Shown: positions 1 through 8,629 of the stretch, piece by piece
How positions within the stretch are numbered: position 1 is the first letter of the stretch
How the letters are laid out: each line of letters begins with the position of its first letter
Assembly: GCF_009363115.1 (NCBI RefSeq)
Contig: NZ_CP045298.1
Location: 1,379,001 to 1,443,000 of the forward strand
Direction: 5' to 3'
Length of the DNA: 64,000 nt
Source of the DNA: Paenibacillus brasilensis
Lineage (GTDB): Bacteria; Bacillota; Bacilli; Paenibacillales; Paenibacillaceae
Notes under the pieces: model-generated
Database searches by the model: none
Seen by the model: the letters and a program-made list of their open reading frames with translations, nothing else
What the model was told of the DNA's origin: nothing
Translations under genes and position numbers: made by a program

Positions 1-245
1 TGATAATATTCACATTTTTGCATATGAACTGATCATTTTTTAAGAATGGCTTGCCCAGTCACTTTCGCCATTGATTTCATGACCCGACTTCAGAATAACA
101 ACATTATATAGAATAGATTTGAATGAAATAGAATCGAAAGTGTGAACATCGTGTCAAAGTTGTGTCGTAACGATGGCGAATTTTTGAAATCAGCCCAAAA
201 CCACTAATAAGTGTGACTTTTTCGATTGATCTGCATATTTTCTGC

Positions 246-302
246 GCAAAAAAATCTCTCGTGCAGATGTCAGAGAACCTTCTTCGACATCTGCACGAGA
301 GA
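246..302 (-). terminator. Rho-independent terminator of the response-regulator gene
   Basis: A perfect 17-bp inverted repeat (255-271 with 286-302, 14-nt loop) is followed on the minus strand by seven T residues. It lies just after the stop at 331, so it ends the broken two-component transcript. Nothing else recognisable is seen in 1-245. Confidence 0.85.
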
Positions 303-330
303 CTTTGTAGAGTGCAGCCTAGAGAATCTA

Positions 331-1735
331 TTAGCCATCCGTTCCTCCGTTCTTCTGAACCCGATTACGGTAGGAGGAAGGCGACATGCCTGCATACTTT
401 TTGAATTTGCTATGGAAGTAATCAGCATTCGCATACCCCACACGACCTGCTACCTGATGCACCTTAATCCCCTGTGCAAGTAATTCCCTGGCTCGCTCAA
501 TCCTTAATTTATCCAGGTAGGCATTAAAAGCCTCGCCGGTATGGCTTTTGAACAGTTTACCTAAATAACCACTGTTGTAGTTGAACATGTCTGCCAATAA
601 CTCCAGCCGCAAATTTTCATTATAGTGACTATGTATGAAGTCCAGCATTTGCTTCATAATGATCTCCTTGCCGCCCGAGTCCGTCTGACCTATCCATTGT
701 AATATATGCTCCACCGAGTGATCGACCAGTTCGCCCAATGTAGAATAGGCATATACATCGGTAATCAAGCTGGAATGGTCCTCCAACACCGCTCGGCTCT
801 GATCCTGTCCAGCCACATACTTGTTCAGTGCCAATGTAAATGTCTGGGCAAATGCCGCCTTGATTGCAGCTTCTGTACCATAAGCCTGTGGAAATTGAAC
901 AGCCATTTCCTTTAATACACGCAACGCTGCTTCCCGGCTTGCCATATCCAGCGCATAGTAAAGCTTCTCTGCGTAACGCACGGGATCTGCTGTTTTATTG
1001 GACGCTTCGTCCATTCCGGTATTCATTGCTTCCAATGGGTGCAGATCACTGGGGAGCATCACTCTCTCCATCCCAAACAGAAAAGTACGCTCCAATAACC
1101 TCAGTGCCTGTTCAAAAGAGCGGGAATATCGGTTAATTCCGCCACCGGATCACCGGCTGCCACGTAAATCTCTGTTGCCCACGGCTTCAGCTTTTGCCGC
1201 CAGGATGCCAGCATCTGAACAGCGTTTTCCTTCGTTTTGACCGTAGCGGGAAGCAGCAGGCCCGTATAGATTCCGGTCTCAAATACCACACCTCTGCCCT
1301 GCTCCCGGTACATCTCCGCCAGATGCTGTTGGCTGCCGCTTGCCGGGCTTGGCGATCCCAGTCAGGTATCCGCAGATCCAGCAGAATGACTTGATAGCTG
1401 CCCCAATCCAAAGCAGGCAGCACCTGATGCTGCCCGTGCTGTTTGGCTTGTCGCGTCCATTCATCCAGAGGACTGCCGAATTCTATTGCATCGCGTTTAG
1501 CTAAATTCTCTTGAACTGAAAATAGCAGTGCCTCGATCCAATCACGCCCATGATGAGAAGCACCTCCCCACTTGCCGTTTTCTTTTTCGTCCTCAATGCT
1601 ACGGCGTACCCGTTTCAGCTCTGTTGTCATTTCTTCCTCATCAACAGGCTTCAATAAATAACTATCTACCCCGAAGCCCATGGCTTGCCGGGCATAATCA
1701 AAGTCTGCATATCCGCTTAATATGAGAAAATGGAA
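331..1735 (-). pseudogene. YesN/AraC-type response regulator, 5'-truncated and frameshifted
   Basis: This would be the DNA-binding partner of the adjacent kinase. The surviving receiver part starts inside the domain (ILSGYADFDYARQA, then YLLKPVDEEEM with the conserved Lys-Pro). The first ~75 residues, including the phospho-acceptor Asp, are absent. A middle region follows, then an AraC-type double HTH at the C-terminus (IHSHYNENLRLELLADMFNY ... VGYANADYFHSKFKKYAGMSPS). The frame breaks near 1328 and again near 1105, where a run of four Ts would need five. The 5' end runs straight into the kinase 3' end, so a deletion removed the kinase tail and the regulator start. It cannot make a normal regulator as written. 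Confidence 0.8.
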
Positions 1736-3445
1736 CGGTAACGTTCACCATACATCAACGTTAGACGTTGGTGGACATTACGCAGACCAATACTACTTCC
1801 TTCCGGCTCATCCGTTCCCTTGATACGTGCCAGTAAGCTGGCCAGTAAGCTGCTTCCATGCCAATTCCATCATCCGCTACTTTAATGTGCAGCTCCCGCA
1901 GTTCCATCGTAATATCCACTTCTTACCGTAACCGGCTCTCCTTGTTTTCAAGGCCATGAATAACTGCGTTCTCCACCAACGGCTGTATGTTTAAAGGAGG
2001 AATAGACATGTCCTCAGCCTGTTCTTCCAGATTCACTTCATAGATCAAACGATTTCCGAATCGGAACTGCTGAATTTGCAAATAGGAGCGCACCATATCC
2101 AGTTCCTGACGTATCGTCGTTTTACCGCTGCCAATCTCCAGATTCCGTCGCATCAGCTTGCCAAGCAAACGCACCGTCGTTGCAATCTCGGCTTCCCCGT
2201 TCAGGTGTGCTTTCATTCGGATCGACTCCAGTGCATTAAACAGGAAGTGGGGATTTATTTGACTGGCCATCATTTTGAGCTTGATGTCCTTTTGTGCCAG
2301 CTCGAGCCTGTTATTATGCTCACTCGCTTCATAGACCTGCGTCATGAGTTGGCGGATGCTGCTCACCATATAGTTGAAACGGCGGGATAAATCCCCGATC
2401 TCGTCCCTTCCCTCCACACTTGACACCACATGGAAATCGCCTGAGGCTACTTTACCCAATTCATAGCTCAACCGTTGTAGTCGTTTGGTAATAAGCCAGG
2501 AAATGATGGTAATTAAAATCAGCGCCATGATCAGTACCGCAAGAACACACAAAGCACCAATCAGGCTGATCCGGTTCGCCCCCTGTACGATATGTTCCGT
2601 CGAAAACACCGAAATAATTGTGAATCCAGTCACACTTGAGGTTGGCAGTAGCTCATCTACAATAATGTTCGAGGGCTTTCCGTTTATTTTTGCCTCATAT
2701 ATACCCTTACCCGCACGCTGGACGTCAAAGCCCAAATGCAAATCCGCCAACGTCTGACCCACCGACTGCGGATCAGTTGCTGCAACCACAATCCCGTTGT
2801 GATCGGCAATCAGTGTTTCAAACGGCTCCTTGCTCAGCATATGATTCAGCTCCGTCTGACTCAACGCTATCATCAGAACTCCCTTGGTATTGTATTCGGG
2901 AAACGGAATTTGCCGCACCAGACTCAAGCGATGGACCGGATTATCCTCCTTATCCTGAATATAAAACCAGTTAATCGCCGTCCCCTCCAAGGCGGCCTGG
3001 AACCATTGGCGCTGCTCAGTGCTGGATTCCACAGGAATAAATTCCAGATTATTGACAAGCGTCGGATTGTACGAATAAAACCGAATAGTAGCAATTTCTC
3101 GATACTGCTGTGTATACTCATTAAAATCCTTGTATTGATGGTACGCATTCATTAGCTCAACCATGCCCGAATAACGACGGTTCGCCATTTCCTTCAGCCT
3201 TTTATCGAACATGAGTCCATTTGAATTATCCGTTGGCACGCGCAGTAAATTTGCAGTCTGGCTCTTGATTTTTTCCACATTGTTTACCGCCTGGGCAATC
3301 GCACTGTCCAGTGCCTGCTGACGCAAATAAAAAGTAACACAGCCGCCCACCACCAGCACCGGATTATGACAATTAACACGTAGGAGAAGAGCAGCTTATT
3401 CCGCATACGCATATTGTTCATCAGATGCCGTACTCCACGATACAT
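1735..3445 (-). pseudogene. YesM-family sensor histidine kinase, disrupted
   Basis: An ATG at 3445 (MYRGVRHLMNNMRMRNKLLF) opens the first membrane segment, but the frame is lost near 3361, where ATCCGG needs one more C to continue into VLVVGGCVTFYLRQQ. An extracytoplasmic sensor region, a second membrane segment, HAMP and the His_kinase motif QINPHFLFNALESIRMKAHL follow. An N-box-like VENAVIHGLENK precedes an in-frame TAA at 1923. Beyond it the same frame gives VADDGIGM, then one missing G near 1880 shifts to SSIGLRNVHQRLTLMYGE, the G2 region. The gene then joins the truncated regulator at about 1735. Such pairs commonly control carbohydrate ABC importers, but none is adjacent. Several independent lesions make this a likely true pseudogene. 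Confidence 0.8.
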
Positions 3446-3461
3446 GCCATCCCTCCAGTAA

Positions 3462-3475
3462 GATAAGCGCTTACA
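3462..3475 (-). promoter_or_regulatory. cre-like catabolite-repression site
   Basis: On the minus strand TGTAAGCGCTTATC resembles the CcpA consensus TGWAANCGNTNWCA, with mismatch at the final bases. It is centred on the palindrome TAAGCGCTTA and lies about 20 bp upstream of the kinase start, where CcpA binding would repress a sugar-sensing locus. Call by motif only. Confidence 0.4.
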
Positions 3476-3606
3476 TTTTCATGTATACCTCAAATTCCAT
3501 CACGACGTATATGGTTCCAGTTTAAAGCTTCGCAACATGTATATCCATATTTTCTTGCAAATTAAAAATGTGGCGAACGAAGTCACCACACTTTACGGAT
3601 CATGAA

Positions 3607-4188
3607 CTATTTACGCGCAAAAGGTTCAATATGCACTCCCTGCGGAAGCTTATGCGGATCTTCCGGGTTGATGCGGTCATAGAACATAATACCGTCCAAA
3701 TGGTCCATTTCATGCTGTACTACAATCGCTGCATAACCTTTGAAGGTCAATAGTTCCTGGGTTCCATCCGGCAAATAGGCCTTAACGCGAATTTTTTCAT
3801 AACGCGGAACATATCCGGCTATGTAACGATCCACTGACAAGCATCCTTCACCCTGTTCCAAATAAATCATGGATGTGGAGTGGCTGACCAGCTTCGGATT
3901 AAACAGCGCATACTCTATCGTTTGGTCTCCATCCTCATAATAGATAGCGCACATTCTTTTATTCAGACCTACCTGGTTAGCGGACAGCCCTACACCCGGG
4001 CGCAGCTCATAGCGGGTGGCCAGTTCTTCATTTTGGCTATTTTTCAGATAATCCAGCATCCATTGCATCTGTTGCAGGTCCTCTTCAGACAGCGGCAAGC
4101 ATACCGGATCAACCTTCGTACGCAAAATTGGTTCCCCTTCACGCACGATATCCTTGGTAAGAAGCATGTCTATAGATTGATTGCTCAT
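3607..4188 (-). CDS. def: Peptide deformylase (class 2)
   Basis: This 193-residue metalloenzyme removes the formyl group from the N-terminal methionine of new proteins. All three family motifs are visible: GVGLSANQ (family GxGLAAxQ, Ala replaced by Ser), EGCLS with the metal-binding Cys, and QHEMDHLDG, the HExxH helix supplying two His ligands and the catalytic Glu. The insert between motifs 1 and 2 and the length fit the Gram-positive type 2 form. The ATG at 4188 follows a weak GAGGC. It is monocistronic here, not next to fmt. A structured repeat lies about 160 bp upstream. Confidence 0.95.
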   Translation of the reverse strand: MSNQSIDMLLTKDIVREGEPILRTKVDPVCLPLSEEDLQQMQWMLDYLKNSQNEELATRYELRPGVGLSANQVGLNKRMCAIYYEDGDQTIEYALFNPKLVSHSTSMIYLEQGEGCLSVDRYIAGYVPRYEKIRVKAYLPDGTQELLTFKGYAAIVVQHEMDHLDGIMFYDRINPEDPHKLPQGVHIEPFARK

Positions 4189-4345
4189 TTGTCAGCCTCG
4201 ATTCATTTAAATAAATATATGATCATATGATGTACTGCAAAAGCCGGGAAATTCCCCGGTTTTCCGCAAGTTTTGTCCCATAAATTATATCTATCTATGA
4301 AATGAATTGTCAAAATAAAGCGGTAGGAGAGAGATTGGCGCAATA

Positions 4346-4483
4346 GCGGTCGCTACGCGGACGGATCATTCTTCCGATTGCTGTTGCCCCCGGATTTCCC
4401 GATTAAAATTTTCAAGGTAGAACTCCGGGGGCAAAGGCAAACGCTGACGCTTCTTCAGAACGATTCCGCCCTCTCCGCTGCTG
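4346..4483. repeat. Interspersed structured repeat, copy A
   Basis: This ~140-bp element shares two strongly conserved blocks with 54563-54703: 4371-4388 (CTTCCGATTGCTGTTGCC) and 4427-4458 (GGGGCAAAGGC, one variable base, AACGCTGACGCTTCTTCAG). An inner stem pairs TTGCCCCCGGA with CTCCGGGGGCAA, and an outer stem pairs GGATCATTC with GAACGATTCC. The stems differ in sequence between copies but keep pairing, while the loops are conserved. Both copies stand upstream of a minus-strand gene in the same orientation. It is the only recognisable content of the gap 4189-4636. Confidence 0.75.
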
Positions 4484-4636
4484 TATTCGTTACACGATCA
4501 TATTAACACTTGTATTGAAAATTTATTGTCAACTTACTTCTCTAAGCTATAGTTCGTATCTTTTTTTCTGAAATTCTAGCCATTAAATATTCATGAGCTT
4601 AATTGTTCACCAGCTTAACTAAATAATTTATATCAC

Positions 4637-4882
4637 TTGTTTATGATAAAATACTATTTTTTTCTTGTTGCACAAATTTTTTATATAGACACTTCTTTTG
4701 AAAGTAAACCTGTGAAGCCTAGAAAGAAGCAATTTGAAGAATTATATAAACGGGATACAGTGCGGTTAGAAAATGATTTTAAAAAAAGCTTTGATGAGGA
4801 AGGCGCAGAAGGGAAAAAGGAAAAAAAAGAGGGAACTCGCATTATTAATGAGGCTCTTAGAATGTACTTTAAGGAAAATTGA
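4637..4882 (+). CDS. Small hypothetical protein, possible ribbon-helix-helix tail
   Basis: An 81-codon frame starts at TTG 4637 or ATG 4643, with no good ribosome site at either. The N-terminus is hydrophobic (YYFFLVAQIFYI). From residue 25 on it is strongly charged and ends in GTRIINEALRMYFKEN, which resembles the C-terminal helix of Arc/CopG-type ribbon-helix-helix proteins. The first ~20 residues may not be translated, and the gene may be a fragment. Base composition is more AT-rich than the flanking core genes. Confidence 0.35.
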   Translation: MFMIKYYFFLVAQIFYIDTSFESKPVKPRKKQFEELYKRDTVRLENDFKKSFDEEGAEGKKEKKEGTRIINEALRMYFKEN

Positions 4883-4885
4883 TAT

Positions 4886-5342
4886 TTAATTTATGTAAAA
4901 GGCTCCCCAGAGTTTATTTAACTTGGAGGAAGCCTTTTCTGTTTCAGATCCTCCTGAGGCATATCCCCCTGAAACATCATTTGGAGTAATAACATGTTCT
5001 TCCTTTATTTTCGCGTTTGTAAGATCTATTGTTGACTGGATTACGGAACCATCAGGAAATGTGGTTCTTTGTATTTTCAAACCATCTGATGATTCTATTT
5101 CACTTGTAATACCAGTACCTTTTTTTTCTGGATTGTCAGAATCAGGAAGTTCACCTGCTTTAATCTTTTCTATTAGACTTTGTTGTACCTCTTTAGAAAG
5201 ACCCAAATCATTTAAATGATCAGATATCTTATCTAAATCCTGACTTGAAGATGTAACAGAAGGGACCCCACTTGCAAAACTAACGGGTGCCACTGAAAGT
5301 AAAAGAGAAGCGGACAATATTGCAGATGCTAACTTTTTTCAT
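4886..5342 (-). pseudogene. Secreted small protein with a frameshift in the signal peptide
   Basis: A strong AGGAGG precedes an ATG at 5342, but the run of six As after it puts the gene out of frame. With five As the product begins MKKLASAILSASLLLSVAPV, a clean Sec signal peptide, and runs ~150 residues to 4886. As written only a TTG at 5317 lacking a ribosome site could start the long frame. The mature part is acidic and polar, with the pattern GELPDSDNPEK followed by TTFPDGSVIQSTID. The family is not recognised. It is transcribed divergently from the small membrane protein at 5435. The lesion is one base in a homopolymer, so sequencing error or phase variation are both possible. Confidence 0.6.
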
Positions 5343-5434
5343 GTTCTTCCTCCTCTAATATGGTATGATGCTATTGAAAATTAACATATTATAGCTTTAT
5401 ATGTCAAATATTATTAAAATTGGAGGTAATCTCT

Positions 5435-5608
5435 ATGTTCGATGAATTATTTTTTCATGAAATGTCTCTACTTTTTCTCTTAGGAAGTGAAATACTGCTC
5501 TTAATTTTTGCGCTTATTTTTATCATTAACATTTTTAAAAAAAACAAAGCTATGCATCAATTAGATGAGATTTTAGCAGAAACAACCCAACTAACAAAAT
5601 CGAAGTAA
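5435..5608 (+). CDS. Small single-pass membrane protein
   Basis: This 57-residue product starts at the ATG at 5435, eight bases after GGAGG; an in-frame TTG upstream overlaps the ribosome site and is rejected. Residues ~10-38 form one long hydrophobic helix (LLFLLGSEILLLIFALIFII), followed by a Lys-rich stop-transfer patch (KKNK) and a short polar, probably helical tail. The layout (membrane anchor plus cytoplasmic helix) is shared with the next frame at 5622. No function can be assigned. Confidence 0.6.
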   Translation: MFDELFFHEMSLLFLLGSEILLLIFALIFIINIFKKNKAMHQLDEILAETTQLTKSK

Positions 5609-5621
5609 GGAGAGGATTCTA

Positions 5622-5807
5622 ATAGGGACCTGGACTATATCTGTAACCATAATCTACTGGTTCTGCTTTATTCATATTTTTATATGTTCATGTGCGTTGA
5701 TCTACCTCTTTAAAATAAGAAAAACAAATAAATTATTCCAAAGAAAAATAGAATTGCTCAGTAAGCATATAGAAATACTAAAAGAGCAGATAGACAAAAA
5801 ATATTAA
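5622..5807 (+). CDS. Candidate small membrane protein with ATA start
   Basis: An uninterrupted frame encodes 61 residues: a hydrophobic segment (residues ~5-30, WFCFIHIFICSCALIYLF), a basic patch KIRKTNK and a charged coiled-coil-like tail ending in ILKEQIDKKY. GGAGAGG lies 5-7 bases before the ATA at 5622; no ATG, GTG or TTG is in frame near it. It begins 14 bp after the preceding small membrane gene and has the same architecture, so they look like a two-gene unit. The start codon is the weak point. Confidence 0.4.
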   Translation: MGTWTISVTIIYWFCFIHIFICSCALIYLFKIRKTNKLFQRKIELLSKHIEILKEQIDKKY

Positions 5808-5853
5808 GTTGCCAGAGAGGTTATAATTTCCCGTTTAATTACATTTACTTTGC

Positions 5854-5882
5854 GGGTAGTGTCAGCTTCGCTGGTACTACCC
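5854..5882 (+). terminator. Hairpin after the small membrane gene pair
   Basis: GGGTAGTGTCAGC pairs with GCTGGTACTACCC around a TTC loop, with a two-base internal mismatch, 47 bp after the stop at 5807. No U-tract follows, so termination is uncertain; it could instead protect the transcript. Confidence 0.4.
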
Positions 5883-5948
5883 ATATATCATTGTAACCTC
5901 ATATTCATACAAAAAAGAGTTGTAGATTTCTGTCAACAACATCAAATT

Positions 5949-5996
5949 AAAAATGTCTACGTAAACGTAGTTAATTACGTTTACGTAGACATTTTT
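5949..5996. repeat. Perfect 21-bp inverted repeat
   Basis: The arms 5949-5969 and 5976-5996 are perfectly complementary around GTTAAT, and each contains ACGTAAACGT. Flanking A and T runs would allow bidirectional termination, but no gene ends immediately beside it. Its right half (AATTACGTTTACGTAGACAT) closely resembles the hairpin at 6041-6074, so the two look like diverged copies. Confidence 0.6.
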
Positions 5997-6040
5997 AAAA
6001 TCCAATATACCGTGATTAAGATTCATTAAAATGAAAACCC

Positions 6041-6074
6041 AAATGTTTACAATTACATTTATGTAAACATTTTT
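6041..6074. repeat. Second, related inverted repeat
   Basis: AAATGTTTACA (6041-6051) pairs with TGTAAACATTT (6062-6072), followed by Ts. The segment AATTACATTTATGTAAACAT differs at only three positions from the right half of the hairpin at 5949-5996. A third partial likeness, TTAATTACATTTAC, lies at 5835-5848. Confidence 0.5.
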
Positions 6075-6142
6075 CCAATCATCTTCTTGTTTCTTTGATT
6101 ATTATACATTTTTTCACATCACGTCTATAAGAGCACCAAGCT

Positions 6143-6181
6143 AAAACCCTCCTATACCACAAAGGGTCAGGAGGTTTTTTT
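6143..6181 (-). terminator. Probable bidirectional terminator of the polysaccharide operon
   Basis: AAAACCCTCCT pairs imperfectly with AGGAGGTTTTTTT about 50 bp beyond the stop of the pyruvyl-transferase-like gene at 6232. A-rich and T-rich flanks allow use from either side. Confidence 0.6.
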
Positions 6182-6231
6182 AGAGTTTCCGTACGTTCAA
6201 AGCGACATTTCAATAATAATATTGCCTACCT

Positions 6232-7206
6232 TTAAGACAGCTGCTCCAGTGCGTCAGGTGCATCGTTAAACAGCCTCGCTTTGGGATTTGGCTGAGTCCA
6301 GGTATTATAATATTGCGAATTTTTTCCATAAGAATTATCAATGACTACATGCGGCATATCGAGCAGACAGGCCAGAATATGACCGTGCAGCCGTGAGGTG
6401 CGAACCTCGCGGTAAGAACTGAACAGCGTGACCGCCTTGTTCATAAGATGGTCAGTGTACTTGTACCAGAATGTACGCGTTGGCAACGGTCCACCGATCC
6501 TTTTGTTCAAACGGTAAAACTTCTGAAAGTAGACAATTCCCTTTACCTCCAGCGGAGTGAACAAAGTATCCCAATCCAGACGATGGGCTGCATCGGCCTC
6601 GTCGTCGAATTTTTTTTGTCCCCCTACCGTTTCAATATCCGTACGCAGGAAGTACAGTACATCCTTCACTGTTACTGTAGTCGGCTTTAACGGCCAGAGC
6701 TGGTGCGCCATATCAGGACATAACGTGATATGGCATTGATTCAGTTTGTCCTTGGCCCACTGATAAGAGCGTGTATCCCGCACAAACATATGTAGATCGG
6801 GGTGGGCGTTGAACAGAGCAGCGACCTCATTGGCCTTCTGTTCAGACTGAAAATGGATTGTCTGCGGCATGATTACAATCCGGTGATTAGGAAAATCCCG
6901 CACGATACGTTCTCGTAAGTTTTGATGATTTAAATACAGATCGCCGAAATTACCGCCGCCGTGGCATACGATAATCCAGTCGCCCGGAATGTGGAGCTGA
7001 TCGGGAATGTCCATAGCGCTGTAACGGGCACGGACATGAATGCCGTTATCCTTGAAGAACGCCTCGGTGCCTTTCATGATGAGTACATCTCCACCGTTAT
7101 TATAAACGGGATAATCGACATAAATGATATTCGAACCTTGAGGGACTACGTCGAGAATGACGCTCAGCTTATTTTTCAGTTTAGCCATGGGATGCGAATT
7201 CGGCAT
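6232..7206 (-). CDS. Polysaccharide pyruvyl transferase family protein
   Basis: This 324-residue protein belongs to the polysaccharide pyruvyl transferase superfamily (CsaB/EpsI-like), which adds ketal-linked pyruvate to sugars of exopolysaccharides or cell-wall glycans. Family hallmarks are YNNGGDVLIMKGTE near the N-terminus, the glycine-rich GGGNFGDLY, VIMPQTIHF and the C-terminal RTSRLHGHILACLL with VIDNSYGKN. No signal or membrane segment is seen, as expected for a cytoplasmic enzyme. Its 5' end overlaps the flippase gene by 26 bp, so it is the last gene of an operon and probably decorates the product of the two upstream glycosyltransferases. The acceptor sugar cannot be inferred. Confidence 0.85.
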   Translation of the reverse strand: MPNSHPMAKLKNKLSVILDVVPQGSNIIYVDYPVYNNGGDVLIMKGTEAFFKDNGIHVRARYSAMDIPDQLHIPGDWIIVCHGGGNFGDLYLNHQNLRERIVRDFPNHRIVIMPQTIHFQSEQKANEVAALFNAHPDLHMFVRDTRSYQWAKDKLNQCHITLCPDMAHQLWPLKPTTVTVKDVLYFLRTDIETVGGQKKFDDEADAAHRLDWDTLFTPLEVKGIVYFQKFYRLNKRIGGPLPTRTFWYKYTDHLMNKAVTLFSSYREVRTSRLHGHILACLLDMPHVVIDNSYGKNSQYYNTWTQPNPKARLFNDAPDALEQLS

Positions 7207-8560
7207 TTTTCAGTTCTCCCTTCCTGCGCTTCTTTTGTATAGTCTGAATGACAAACGTGATGTCACTTTTATCAAAAATGATCCGTGATAGCGGAACATT
7301 GAAAAACATAGGGAACGAAAACAATGAGAATGCCAACCGCACACAAGCACCTACGAGCAAAGCAATGGCGATGCCGTCCAGACCGAAAATCGGTGTACAA
7401 ATAAAAAACAATCCGACGGTGATCGCATAGGCTACAAGTTGTCGGAACAATACAAGCCCCGGACGCCCCAGCGCGTTGAAGGCTGAAGCCAGAATCCATG
7501 AACCGCCACCGATAATACATTCCAGTGACAGCAGGTAGAACGTTAGCGACGCTTCCAGAAAAGCCGGCCCGTACAGCAAACCCAACATATATCGTCCAAT
7601 GAAGAGGGCAGGTACGATGACGATCAACATGGCGGCCATCGAGATGCGGAAGGCACGGCCGACCGTTTCGACAATCTTGCTGTGCTCCATCCCGGTTACC
7701 TTGGGAAAAGTGACGTTCGTGACAGCGTTTTGCACCACATTGAATACGCGCGACAAGGCGTAAACAACAGAATATAAGCCGAAAGCTTTGGGAGACAGCA
7801 GCGCCACAATCACAATTTTGTCTGTTTGTGTCGACAGGGTCCCCATCAACTCCATCCCGTAGACTCTTGCCCCATAGCTATAATAAGGGCGAAGCACCTG
7901 GCGACGGGTAAACGGACGAAAAGCACGCAAATTCATATGCTTGCGCAAACGGAGGAACGCCCACACCAACGCAAGGAAACTCGCGACAAAATTCACAGCC
8001 CCTGCCAGCTGCACATTGAGCAAGCCCATCAACCACAGGGTCACCAGCCCGATGAAGTTCAGCAACGGGTAGTAAAACAACAAGCCGTTGTAGACGCTAA
8101 AGCGATCGAGCCCTTGCGACAGAGCCGTCGTCAGTGCTGTAAGCACCGCGAGCGGTACCGCTGCCGCACAATAGAGCTGAGACAGCTGGATAATATCCGC
8201 ACCATAGCCATTCAGCCACATGGGCATGCATATCCAGGCCACAGCCCCTGCCAACAAGCTGGCAGGCAACTGAATCCACAGCGACAGCGACAGCAATTCT
8301 TCTGTCGTACCTGTTTTTTTCTTAATATTATAAATGAGTGACGTTGGCAAACCGAAGCTCAATACGCTGCCGATCAGCGTTGGCCAAAACAGAACCGCTG
8401 CCAGCTCCCCTTTCCCCTCTACTCCGAGCATACGCGCGGTCAGAATAGAAGTCAGAGTTGTAACGATCAGTATAAAAAAATTGTTAAAGCTCGTACGCAT
8501 GATCGTTTTGGCAAGACTGTCACCCGTGAATACTTTCCTTGCTGCTGTCCATGTGCTCAT
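7181..8560 (-). CDS. Polysaccharide flippase (Wzx/MATE-like)
   Basis: An integral membrane protein of about 460 residues with 12-14 hydrophobic segments spread over its length, typical of the oligosaccharide flippase superfamily that moves lipid-linked repeat units across the membrane. An early segment reads FNNFFILIVTTLTSILTARM and ends in GVEGKGELAAV, the usual family opening. ATG 8560 follows GGGAG at 11 bases; an upstream ATG at 8578 is poorly spaced. It overlaps the pyruvyl-transferase-like gene and follows two GT2 genes in one operon. No polymerase (Wzy) is visible, so the product may be a short glycan or the polymerase is elsewhere. Confidence 0.85.
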   Translation of the reverse strand: MSTWTAARKVFTGDSLAKTIMRTSFNNFFILIVTTLTSILTARMLGVEGKGELAAVLFWPTLIGSVLSFGLPTSLIYNIKKKTGTTEELLSLSLWIQLPASLLAGAVAWICMPMWLNGYGADIIQLSQLYCAAAVPLAVLTALTTALSQGLDRFSVYNGLLFYYPLLNFIGLVTLWLMGLLNVQLAGAVNFVASFLALVWAFLRLRKHMNLRAFRPFTRRQVLRPYYSYGARVYGMELMGTLSTQTDKIVIVALLSPKAFGLYSVVYALSRVFNVVQNAVTNVTFPKVTGMEHSKIVETVGRAFRISMAAMLIVIVPALFIGRYMLGLLYGPAFLEASLTFYLLSLECIIGGGSWILASAFNALGRPGLVLFRQLVAYAITVGLFFICTPIFGLDGIAIALLVGACVRLAFSLFSFPMFFNVPLSRIIFDKSDITFVIQTIQKKRRKGELKNAEFASHG

Positions 8561-8629
8561 GTCACGTCCAACTCCCATTCCTTATTAAGCCTTTTTTCCG
8601 CTCACATCGCGCCTTTCGCCGCACCTCCA

